DNA of 7,782 nt. Source: an uncultured Desulfovibrionaceae bacterium (lineage in GTDB: Bacteria > Desulfobacterota > Desulfovibrionia > Desulfovibrionales > Desulfovibrionaceae). A program made the position numbers and the translations under genes. The DNA lies in assembly GCA_949427775.1 (NCBI GenBank), contig CASQEL010000084.1:1-7782 (forward strand), written 5' to 3'. Below are positions 1 through 6,017 of this stretch, one piece after another (within the stretch, counting starts at the first letter, position 1; the number at the start of each line of letters is the position of its first letter). The notes under the pieces were generated by a model that saw only the letters and a program-made list of their open reading frames with translations, was not told where the DNA came from and did no database searches.

Positions 1-17
1 GAGCCCCACATCTTTTG

Positions 18-155
18 GAGCATTTCAACCGTGAACTGCTCTAGTACCGCATAACGCAAAATACTTCGTATTTTGCGTCAAGATCATTCGCCGAAAAACA
101 CGGTTTTCGGCTCATTCACGGCGACTACGCCGCCGCGCCATGCTCTCGCATGGCG
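18..155. repeat. array of five consecutive short-loop hairpins (array 1)
   Basis: Five inverted repeats follow one another with almost no spacing. H0 is 18-41 (gagca/tgctc plus ttca/tgaa, loop accg). H1 is 54-78, an 11-bp perfect stem around cgcaaaatac with loop ttc. H2 is 90-111 (gccgaaaa/ttttcggc, 6-base loop). H3 is 119-132 (cggcg/cgccg, loop acta). H4 is 136-155 (cgccatgc/gcatggcg, loop tctc). None is followed by a run of T, so these are not typical intrinsic terminators. The same layout, with a related first hairpin, occurs at 6016-6162. The stems are seen directly; any role (mRNA 3'-end protection, or a non-autonomous mobile repeat) is inference. Confidence 0.75.
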
Positions 156-156
156 G

Positions 157-210
157 CTAGTACACAGAAACTTTAGATGTTTCTGTGTACTAGATGTTTC
201 TGTGTACTAG
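157..210. repeat. 15-17 base repeat block: one inverted and two direct copies
   Basis: The 15-mer gtttctgtgtactag occurs at 179-193 and 196-210, as part of two abutting 17-base units that each begin with at. Its exact reverse complement lies at 157-171, so the first direct copy can fold back over the 7-base spacer tttagat. The short string ctagta also occurs at 41-46, at the edge of the first hairpin of the preceding array. Candidates are a protein-binding operator, a recombination scar or the edge of a small mobile repeat; the sequence does not decide among them. Confidence 0.8.
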
Positions 211-229
211 ACAATGTCCGAGTTTGATA

Positions 230-304
230 TTTTTCAAAAAAGGTTCTACTGCTACGCTCTGCCCGAGCGCGGGGGCAATCCACCCTACGCTCTTTTTTGA
301 AAAA
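230..304. repeat. long inverted repeat, 13-bp perfect arms
   Basis: The arm tttttcaaaaaag (230-242) is perfectly complementary to cttttttgaaaaa (292-304), enclosing about 49 GC-rich bases. It overlaps the 3' end of the IS1-family relic on the minus strand. The arms are AT-only apart from two G:C pairs. It could be a bidirectional transcription stop or a secondary insertion into the IS remnant. Confidence 0.6.
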
Positions 305-607
305 CACCTTGGTTTTACGGATACATTTTCCTGTATGGCGCCGGGTATTACAGGTGTTTTGTTCGATAGCAATCGTGCAGGCTTTTTCCATGATATGGCG
401 TTCCGGCGGTGCCGCCTTCCGCAGACGATGGGCCATTGTCAGTATAACAATTCAATATATTAACTATATTAATTCTTCGCATATTCATCAAAGAGGTGCA
501 GCATCATGATTGCCGAGCATCCATGCCGGAGTCTTCCTGGTGCTGCGATCAATAGCCTTGATGACACAAAATTTGTTTTTTTCGACAGGATACCACATTG
601 CATCAAA
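278..607 (-). pseudogene. remnant of an IS1-family (InsB-type) DDE transposase, frameshifted
   Basis: Three minus-strand segments, in order but in different frames, look like successive parts of an IS1-family transposase. Segment 1 (607-491) reads FDAMWYPVEKN then VIKAIDRSTRKTPAWMLGNHDAA, resembling the family's D-E-M-W block holding the first catalytic Asp and the A-W-V-L-G-N-R-D-A-A block; it stops at 488-490. Segment 2 (449-411) reads CYTDNGPSSAE, matching the YTD(N/D)W block with the second Asp. Segment 3 (409-278) reads PPERHIMEKACTIAIEQ then NTCNTRRHTGKCIRKTKV, matching the C-terminal P-E-R-H-x-x-G-K-x-H-T, I-E-x-N-N-S-N-T-R-H and R-T-K-V blocks. Between segments 1 and 2, another frame gives HLFDEYAKN, as expected after a frameshift. 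An in-frame TAA lies just before segment 1 and the N-terminus is missing, so it is non-functional. The matches are from memory of the family, not from a search. Confidence 0.75.
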
Positions 608-662
608 TTATATCTCCTTTATTTCTTTTGAAATAAATTGCTCTTACAATGATTTGCTTTTC

Positions 663-690
663 TTGACAAACCACATGTACACTTGATACT
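663..690 (+). promoter_or_regulatory. candidate sigma-70 promoter for the GGDEF gene
   Basis: A perfect -35 box TTGACA (663-668) is followed after 16 bases by GATACT (685-690), which matches the -10 consensus at four of six positions. It points toward the gene starting at 1055 and would leave a leader of roughly 360 bases. No competing promoter of this quality is visible nearer the gene. Confidence 0.45.
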
Positions 691-823
691 TGAATATAGT
701 TATCCTGAAAATCACGGCATCAAACTAAATTATAACAGTACGTTATGTTTTGATGCATATATTCCGCATGATTGCCCCTAATGATTGCCCCGAAGAAAGA
801 TTCAATGTGCCGGCGAACATTGC

Positions 824-843
824 AACCGTCGACGACGGTTTTT
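824..843 (+). terminator. possible weak terminator or attenuator hairpin in the leader
   Basis: The stem aaccgtc/gacggtt (824-830 with 834-840), loop gac, runs into five T (839-843). It lies between the candidate promoter and the GGDEF gene, so it could attenuate that transcript. The T run is short and overlaps the stem, so efficiency is doubtful. Confidence 0.25.
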
Positions 844-1054
844 GGATGCACACCGAAATATGACCGGCATGGCCAGGTCAGGTGTGCCCCTGATGCAACT
901 TTTTTTGCCGCAATAACGTTTTGCGCAAGGACGCAAGACGCGGCTTGATAGTCATGGCATTCAGACTGAACAGCAACGGTACTTTTCATTCGTCAAGCGG
1001 ATACGTATTTACCGGACGAACCTGAAATATGATTTTTAAATTTAGGGACACCAG

Positions 1055-3112
1055 ATGCAGCATTTAAGAAAGATAATCAGCGGATATATGTATAGAATTG
1101 CAGGGGTCCTGGTTTTGGCAACTTTTGCCATGATACTTGCATTTCAGCTGACAAACAAACAGATGCAGGCTTACAATAATGCGAACCGAACTTTTCTGCA
1201 AATGGAACAGGTATTAACAGAAAATAAGGAAGAACTTGTTAAAATAAAAAAGGAATATGAACAGAGTTGTCTCCATGCGGCACAGGCGGTATCCCGCATT
1301 GTTGAAGGAGATCCGGAAGCGCTTCATTCTTCGGATAAACTCAAAGAGATTGCGGCAGAGGTTGAAGTAGATGAAATTCATATTTTTAACAAGGATGGGC
1401 AAATATTTGCAGGAACACTGCCTCAATATTATGGCTACACGGTTGATTCCGGAGAGCAGATGCATTTCTTCAAGCCAATGCTTGCGGATACATCACTAAA
1501 GATGGTTCAGGATATTACAGAGAATACAGCGGAAGGGAAACTGATGCAGTATTCAGCAGTCTGGAGCAAAGGCGGAGAATTTATAGTACAAGTCGGAATG
1601 AATCCCGTCAATGTCATCAAGGCAACAGAGAAGAATGAACTTTCCCATATATTTTCTTTGCTTCGGGTAAATCCTAATATAAACTATTACGCCATTGATA
1701 GAGATAGTGGAATAATTATAGGTTCCAATAACCTGAAAGTTGTCGGAAATGCGTGTTCCGCTATTGGCTTTCATTTTGAAGATATAAAAGAAAATCAAAA
1801 GTGGTTTTATAATAAAGTTAATGGGCGACATTCCTTTTGCGTTTTTCAAAAAATAGGTCCAAATTATATTGGACAAGTAATTTCTATCAGGTATCTTTAT
1901 CAGGGTGTACTACTTACCATGGCAGTATTTTTGATCTGCATGAGTATTGTAGCGCTTATTTTGGTTGTATCAGTTACAAAATATATGAATACATATGTAG
2001 TGGATAAAATCCATGATGTCATACAAAAACTGGAGCTGATTGCAAAAGGTGATCTGGAGGCCAGAGTCGATATTCAGAGCAGTCTGGAATTTCATGAACT
2101 CAGCAATTATATCAATCAGATGGTGCAGAGTCTGTTAAACATCAATCATATTGAACAACACGCAAATGAAACTCTGCGGATAGCCTTGCAGGCAGCCGAT
2201 CCTGAAAAATCTTTGAAGATTGTTCTGGAATGCCTCGGCAAGTTCCTGGACGGAGAACGATCATATATATTCGAGAAAAACAGACAAGACGGCGATGACA
2301 ATACCTATGAATGGGTTGCGGACGGAATCACGCCGGAAAAAGACAATCTGCAAAATCTTTCGCCGGAAATCTGCAGGAATTGGTATGGCAGGTTTCGCGA
2401 AAACAAGTGTATAGTTTTTGAAAACATAGAGGATATGAGAGAACAGGATCCATTACAATACGACAACCTGAAAAAGCAGAATATTGTATCAATTGTAGTA
2501 GTACCCTTATATGATAACGGCAAAGCGCTTGGGTTTTACGGAGTGGACAATCCGCCTGTGCAAACACTGAAGCATACCATAAATATGCTCAGGATTATGG
2601 GCTATTTTATCGAATCATTAATAAGAGTCCGAAATCTTGTGAGAAATTTGAAACAAATGTCGTACTCTGATCATTTGACACAAATCGGCAACCGCCACGC
2701 ACTCCGGGAATATATAGATAACATGGATCAGAATGACAGTATTGGAATAGTGTATTGTGATATTACAGGGTTAAAAAGAGTAAATGATGAAAAAGGTCAC
2801 GAAGCCGGAGACAGATTAATTCTCTCCGCGTGTGAATGCATGAAAAAAACATTAGACGGTTATGCGCTGTTCCGTCTGGGCGGCGATGAGCTATTAGCGG
2901 TATGCAACGGAATCAGTGAAATGGAATCATGGAAGAAAGTGAAGAATCTCAAGGAAAAAATGCGTGAATACGATGTTGTCATGGCAGTCGGCGCTGTCTG
3001 GAAAAGCAACGCTGCAGAAGGTGGAAGCAACATTATAGCGGAAGCGGAAACCTTGATGTATAAGGATAAAGCCGCATACTATGCGGCATCCGGTATAGAA
3101 AGAAGAAAGTAG
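1055..3112 (+). CDS. membrane-bound sensor protein with HAMP, GAF and GGDEF domains (putative diguanylate cyclase)
   Basis: This 685-residue protein probably makes cyclic di-GMP from two GTP in response to an external signal. The start ATG has AGGGA six bases upstream. Order: a short cytoplasmic N-terminus; membrane segment 1 at about 13-32; a periplasmic sensor region of about 250 residues; membrane segment 2 at about 284-308; HAMP at about 309-362; a GAF-like domain at about 383-525 (SIVVVPLYDNGKALGFYGVDNPP near its end); and GGDEF at about 535-685. Visible GGDEF features are DHLTQIGNR (539-547), the metal-binding Asp569 in CDITGLKRVND, GHEAGD (581-586), and the signature RLGGDELL with GGDEL at 609-613. 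The signature ends in Leu where Phe is standard, and no RxxD inhibitory site precedes it. The gene is far more AT-rich than the genes to its right, and the GAF-GGDEF style (CDITGLKRVND, FRLGGDE) resembles Lachnospiraceae proteins, suggesting transfer. No partner gene adjoins it. Membrane sensor plus GGDEF is confident; catalytic activity is uncertain. Confidence 0.93.
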   Translation: MQHLRKIISGYMYRIAGVLVLATFAMILAFQLTNKQMQAYNNANRTFLQMEQVLTENKEELVKIKKEYEQSCLHAAQAVSRIVEGDPEALHSSDKLKEIAAEVEVDEIHIFNKDGQIFAGTLPQYYGYTVDSGEQMHFFKPMLADTSLKMVQDITENTAEGKLMQYSAVWSKGGEFIVQVGMNPVNVIKATEKNELSHIFSLLRVNPNINYYAIDRDSGIIIGSNNLKVVGNACSAIGFHFEDIKENQKWFYNKVNGRHSFCVFQKIGPNYIGQVISIRYLYQGVLLTMAVFLICMSIVALILVVSVTKYMNTYVVDKIHDVIQKLELIAKGDLEARVDIQSSLEFHELSNYINQMVQSLLNINHIEQHANETLRIALQAADPEKSLKIVLECLGKFLDGERSYIFEKNRQDGDDNTYEWVADGITPEKDNLQNLSPEICRNWYGRFRENKCIVFENIEDMREQDPLQYDNLKKQNIVSIVVVPLYDNGKALGFYGVDNPPVQTLKHTINMLRIMGYFIESLIRVRNLVRNLKQMSYSDHLTQIGNRHALREYIDNMDQNDSIGIVYCDITGLKRVNDEKGHEAGDRLILSACECMKKTLDGYALFRLGGDELLAVCNGISEMESWKKVKNLKEKMREYDVVMAVGAVWKSNAAEGGSNIIAEAETLMYKDKAAYYAASGIERRK

Positions 3113-3123
3113 GGTCAGCCCTC
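3112..3123 (+). repeat. 12-base direct repeat gggtcagccctc, copy 1
   Basis: This 12-mer begins on the last base of the GGDEF stop codon and recurs exactly at 3345-3356. A 10-base inverted match (tgagggctga) lies at 3508-3517. The sharp change from AT-rich to GC-rich DNA occurs at this same point, so the repeat may mark a junction between acquired and resident DNA. Confidence 0.6.
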
Positions 3124-3239
3124 GGCCGGTCGTTGCCGCGCTCCGGCGGACGGTTTGATCCCGCGATTTCCGCTGGACTCAAGGGCTCCCCGGCGCGGAC
3201 GGAGTTCAGCCGTCCTTCGGTCGGCCCCACCGACGGATA

Positions 3240-3347
3240 CTACGAATTTATCAGCAAGTTCAGGCTCTGTTCCACCAGCGGGCCGAAGGTCGTTTCGGTA
3301 ATTGCGTCCTGTCCGCAACCCATGTATAGTCCCGGAAAAATCCGGGG
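3240..3347 (-). pseudogene. possible gene fragment or 27-residue small ORF
   Basis: Read on the minus strand, 3347 to 3240 is open and ends in TAG. It encodes PRIFPGLY followed by MGCGQDAITETTFGPLVEQS and then LNLLINS, which has the amino-acid make-up of a real protein and GC-biased third positions. An in-frame TGA (3348-3350) sits inside the repeat motif immediately upstream, as if the repeat had cut off the front of a gene. Alternatively the internal ATG (3321-3323), with GGGA upstream, begins a 27-residue peptide. I do not recognise the family. Confidence 0.25.
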
Positions 3348-3517
3348 TCAGCCCTCATGAAAACGCCGTCCGCGAAACGCCGATTTTTTTGATCGGCAAG
3401 GCGCAAGACAAACATCGGGCGAAGCTGTAACGTCATTGAACATGCCACAATGGTGGCCTTGCAACGCCGCGGGACGGAAAAAGGCGGCTTTGCCCCAGGT
3501 TGGGTAATGAGGGCTGA
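3348..3517. repeat. about 170-base foldback element with 10-bp terminal inverted repeats (MITE-like)
   Basis: The ends tcagccctca (3348-3357) and tgagggctga (3508-3517) are perfect inverted repeats. Nested inside are ccgtccgcg (3366-3374) against cgcgggacgg (3468-3477, one extra base), gcaaggc (3396-3402) against gccttgc (3456-3462), and a local hairpin gccgat/atcggc (3379-3384 with 3392-3397) with a T-rich loop. The whole can fold into one imperfect long hairpin. No transposase lies inside, so if mobile it would be non-autonomous. Target duplications are not evident. Confidence 0.45.
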
Positions 3518-3712
3518 TCATGGAGCGGTCTTGCCGCCGGTGAAATCCGCCGCAACCGCTCCGGCGAAGGCGGGAGCGCAGGCCGCGATAAAAGAGGGCG
3601 CCGGGCGCGACGATAACATTTCCGCCCTTGATGCTTGTGCTCCCCGGAAGATCGCGGCGGCCCCGGCGATCCTGCCCTGCTGCATCCAGATATTCTTCGG
3701 AGGTTGGTGTTC

Positions 3713-4300
3713 ATGAAATGCTTTTCTGCCCTGAGCCTTGTCGGCGTGTTGCTGGCGGTCCTGTTCTGTGCCGGTTGCGGTCCCAGCAATACGGTGCGGC
3801 TGCCCTATAAACCTGCGGACAGCAGCGTACTGCCCGCGCCGGGCGCGCCCAGCGTGGCCGTGGTGCAATTTACGGACAAACGCCATAATACCCAATTGGG
3901 CGTGCGGCGCGACGGCTCCTCCTTCGTCGCCACTTCGTCCGTGGCGGAATGGTTGAGCCGTTCACTGGCCGACGAGCTTTCGCGGCAGGGATTGCAGGTG
4001 TCCTACGCCGCCTCGGGCGATCAGGCCCGCAACGCCAATCCCGACTACATCATTACCGGCGTCATCGACGAAGTCTGGCTCAAGGAAGCCTCCAGCACGG
4101 AACTTTCCGTCACTCTGCGGGCCACCATGGTCTTGTCCAACCGTAAAGGTCGGGTCATCAGCCAGGGACTTTCCGCCGCGCAGACCAAGAAAGGATTGCC
4201 CTCTTCCAGCGCCGCCGAGGAGTTGCTGGTCGACACCATGCAGGAACTGGTGCAACCCGCCGCCCGTAAAGTGCAACAGGCCATCAGTTCACACAAGTAA
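3713..4300 (+). CDS. small outer-membrane-type lipoprotein, tentatively YajG-like
   Basis: The gene encodes a 195-residue exported lipoprotein of unknown role. I chose ATG 3713 because GGAGG lies nine bases upstream (3699-3703) and translation from it begins with a clean lipoprotein signal: MKCF, a hydrophobic stretch 5-20, then CAGC with the modified cysteine at 22. The frame is open further upstream to 3635, but that extension has no ribosome binding site and would bury the signal. Gly after Cys22, rather than Asp, fits outer-membrane sorting. After a flexible linker (about 23-46) come SVAVVQFTDKR (47-57), a helix SVAEWLSRSLADELSRQGLQ, and NPDYIITGVIDEVWLKE, then alternating strands. This order (strand, conserved D-x-R, helix ending in a 'G-L/Y-x-V' strand, 'D-Y-x-I-x-G' strand) resembles the YajG-type lipoproteins. 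The family call rests on this pattern only. The next gene starts on its last base. Confidence 0.88.
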   Translation: MKCFSALSLVGVLLAVLFCAGCGPSNTVRLPYKPADSSVLPAPGAPSVAVVQFTDKRHNTQLGVRRDGSSFVATSSVAEWLSRSLADELSRQGLQVSYAASGDQARNANPDYIITGVIDEVWLKEASSTELSVTLRATMVLSNRKGRVISQGLSAAQTKKGLPSSSAAEELLVDTMQELVQPAARKVQQAISSHK

Positions 4301-5661
4301 TGCCGGTCTGCCGTTCTGCACGGAATCGGCCCGGACAGGCCGTTGCGTCGGGGAGCTCTCTCGTCGCGGCGGTCTGTCTGGCGTTTTTTCTGACCCTGCT
4401 TCCGCTCCGCTCCGCGTTTTGTCGGACCGCCGGAATGCCGCAGGCGGCGGCCACTCTGCCTTACGGAGGAAACGTCAGCCGGGAAACGGCCCAACGTTTC
4501 GTGCAGAACGAATCCTGGTTGGCCGCGTTGCGCCAGGCCGCCGGAAAGCTGGAGTCCCGTACCGTCGTGCAGTTGGGAGCCACCACACGGGCACAGCGCC
4601 TGGCTCTGACCGCCGCCGTCTTTTCTCCGACCTTCAGATTTTCTCCGGACAGCGGCAAAGCGGAAGGGGAACTGACCGCTGTTGCCCGGCTGGCGGAGGC
4701 GGAGGATTTGCCCACGCGCCTGCGCACGGCATTGCGACATCCCGAAGTGCTGGCCCTGTATGCCGCCGCCACCGAGGCCATGCGCGGGTACGCAAAGGAA
4801 GGACGGGATCTGCTTCTGCGCGCCGCTGACACGCGCCGTCGCCACGGCCCGGAAGCTGATCATATTTTCATCCGACGCATCAATTCTCTGGAAAACCGTC
4901 TGAAAGCACTGCATATTTATATGACAGTACTGGAACAGTTGCGCGGCCGTTGGGCGGAACCGGCCGTTGCCGCGCGGGAACTGCGGCGCGCCGTGAAACT
5001 GGATGCCGATAACGCCTTGCTGTGGTGCGCCTTGGGAGAAGCACAGTTGCAACAGGATCTGCCCCAGGCCGCTCTGGAGAGCCTGGACAAGGCCGTCGCT
5101 CTGATGCCGGGACTGGCCCGCGCGCGCTATTTCCGGGGACTGACCCAGTTGCGTCTGCAACAGTCGGCATTGGCGGAGGCGGATCTCACGGCCGCTCTGG
5201 AACTGCGGCCGGACATGCCGCAATGGCTGCGCGCACGCGGCGCTATCCGCATGGTGCGCGAAGATTACGGCCCCATGTGCGAGGACTTCAACAAAGCCTG
5301 CATGCTGGGCGATTGCGACGGATTGGAAGCGGCGCGCAAGCGCCTGCAATGCCTGCCTCCGACAGCCCTCTCCGCCGCTGTGCCGGAAAATCCCGCAGCA
5401 GATGCTCCACTCCCGACGCAACCTCTGCCGCCGCAGGAGCAAACGATTCCGCCGGAACCTGCGGTTTCGGCAACGGCGCAGGCGACGCCCGCCACGGCGA
5501 CGCCTCCACCGGCCCCGAAGACCGCGCAAGCCGTCGCGGACATCCCGGCAACGCCACCGGCCGACGCCTCCGCGTCTGTTCCCCCCGCGCCCGCCGACTG
5601 GCCTTCCCGCCCCGGCGCGCCCCGGCGTTCCGTCGCGGACAGCGCCACCGATACACCGTAA
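4300..5661 (+). CDS. secreted TPR-repeat protein with proline/alanine-rich tail
   Basis: This 453-residue protein is probably exported and binds other proteins through TPR repeats; its partner is unknown. Its ATG uses the last A of the preceding TAA (TAATG), so translation is probably coupled, which also explains the lack of a clear ribosome binding site. A basic N-terminus followed by a hydrophobic segment (about 18-37) is a signal peptide or membrane anchor. Residues 55-210 form a mostly helical region I do not recognise. TPR repeats span about 218-345: for example ALLWCALGEAQLQQDLPQAA at 239-258 and ARARYFRGLTQLRLQQSALA at 273-292, each followed by L-x-P or similar. The folded part ends with a Cys-bearing helix (MCEDFNKACMLGDCDGL, 326-342; Cys351). 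Residues 355-453 are a low-complexity Pro/Ala/Thr tail, likely disordered. The large open frame on the opposite strand is a GC-bias shadow. Confidence 0.9.
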   Translation: MPVCRSARNRPGQAVASGSSLVAAVCLAFFLTLLPLRSAFCRTAGMPQAAATLPYGGNVSRETAQRFVQNESWLAALRQAAGKLESRTVVQLGATTRAQRLALTAAVFSPTFRFSPDSGKAEGELTAVARLAEAEDLPTRLRTALRHPEVLALYAAATEAMRGYAKEGRDLLLRAADTRRRHGPEADHIFIRRINSLENRLKALHIYMTVLEQLRGRWAEPAVAARELRRAVKLDADNALLWCALGEAQLQQDLPQAALESLDKAVALMPGLARARYFRGLTQLRLQQSALAEADLTAALELRPDMPQWLRARGAIRMVREDYGPMCEDFNKACMLGDCDGLEAARKRLQCLPPTALSAAVPENPAADAPLPTQPLPPQEQTIPPEPAVSATAQATPATATPPPAPKTAQAVADIPATPPADASASVPPAPADWPSRPGAPRRSVADSATDTP

Positions 5662-5696
5662 GGTTCCGGCCAATCCGGAGCCATAAGGATTTTTTC

Positions 5697-6017
5697 ATGC
5701 ATCCTCATAATATACTGGTCAAAGTGTACGGCAATCTTTATCCTGCGGACAACGATATACTGCAACGCCTGCAATCCCTTTGCGGTGAAGCCGCGGAACT
5801 GGAGGGCGATCTGTTGCGGTTGAGCTTTGAGGGCATCTGGTTTCCTCTGGAGGACGTTCTGGAAACTCTCCGTTCCCGTTTAACGCCTGTCTGCCGGGGA
5901 AAACTGGATTACCTGGATCTGGAGGCCTGGACGTTGACCCGGCATATTTTTACCGGAACGGAAATGACGATTTCCAGCGCACCGCTGAATAATGTGCTGG
6001 ATTACTCCGGTCATTAG
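5697..6017 (+). CDS. conserved-looking hypothetical protein, 106 residues
   Basis: I do not recognise this protein. The start at ATG 5697 is supported by AAGGA (5685-5689) seven bases upstream, and it follows the TPR gene by 35 bases on the same strand, so it is probably co-transcribed. The product is acidic to neutral, cytoplasmic-looking (no signal or membrane segment), and has a mixed alpha/beta pattern: a strand ILVKVYGNLY, a helix around DNDILQRLQSLCG, a strand LLRLSFEGIWFPL, a helix DVLETLRSRL, and a C-terminal half with LDYLDLEAWTLTRHIF. Two cysteines (in SLCGEA and PVCRGK) are not arranged as a metal site. Its TAG overlaps the first hairpin of the following array. Upstream extension of the frame (open from 5022) is out of phase with the TPR gene and is not used. 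Confidence 0.85.
   Translation: MHPHNILVKVYGNLYPADNDILQRLQSLCGEAAELEGDLLRLSFEGIWFPLEDVLETLRSRLTPVCRGKLDYLDLEAWTLTRHIFTGTEMTISSAPLNNVLDYSGH

Larger units (their letters stand above)
608..1054. other. AT-rich non-coding leader upstream of the GGDEF gene
   Basis: I see no convincing gene here. Longest minus-strand frame is 720-989 (89 codons); it has no recognisable domain and no good ribosome binding site. The stretch holds a good promoter at 663-690 and a small hairpin with a T run at 824-843. The minus strand of 605-718 contains a faint resemblance to the IS1 InsA protein. I looked for a c-di-GMP riboswitch because the downstream gene has a GGDEF domain. The string aaggacgcaagacgcgg near 926-942 loosely recalls the GEMM core, but the partner stems are not there. 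Confidence 0.5.
3113..3712. other. 600-base GC-rich gap without an intact gene
   Basis: Several open frames cross this gap on both strands, but none combines a ribosome binding site, a coherent protein and a stop at a sensible place. The frame 3450-3716 (plus) runs through the foldback element into the lipoprotein start and looks incidental. What I do see is the 12-base repeat at both ends of 3112-3356, a minus-strand protein-like fragment (3240-3347), the foldback element (3348-3517), and then about 190 GC-rich bases before the lipoprotein gene. No good promoter for the downstream genes stands out, although one should lie here. Confidence 0.5.

Noticed and set aside
18..155. CRISPR array or integron attC sites
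   Set aside because: The hairpins differ in sequence, are not regularly spaced repeats with unique spacers, and no Cas or integrase gene is present.
194..463. 89-codon plus-strand frame
   Set aside because: It is antisense to the IS1-family relic and partly made of the 13-bp inverted repeat; no ribosome binding site or domain.
926..960. Possible c-di-GMP (GEMM) riboswitch core
   Set aside because: Only a short GGACGCAA-like string is present; the expected paired helices and tetraloop receptor are missing.
720..989. 89-codon minus-strand frame in the leader
   Set aside because: No recognisable domain, no convincing ribosome binding site, and it lies within the presumed 5' leader of the GGDEF gene.
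3450..3716. 88-codon plus-strand frame before the lipoprotein gene
   Set aside because: It starts inside the foldback element, has no ribosome binding site and overlaps the lipoprotein start; composition-driven.
4045..5673. 542-codon open frame on the minus strand opposite the lipoprotein and TPR genes
   Set aside because: Arg/Gly/Gln-rich low-complexity translation typical of a GC-rich antisense frame; the plus-strand genes have a signal peptide, TPR repeats and coupled start.
5022..5696. Upstream extension of the 106-residue protein's frame
   Set aside because: It overlaps the TPR gene out of frame with a compositionally odd translation; a good ribosome binding site supports ATG 5697.
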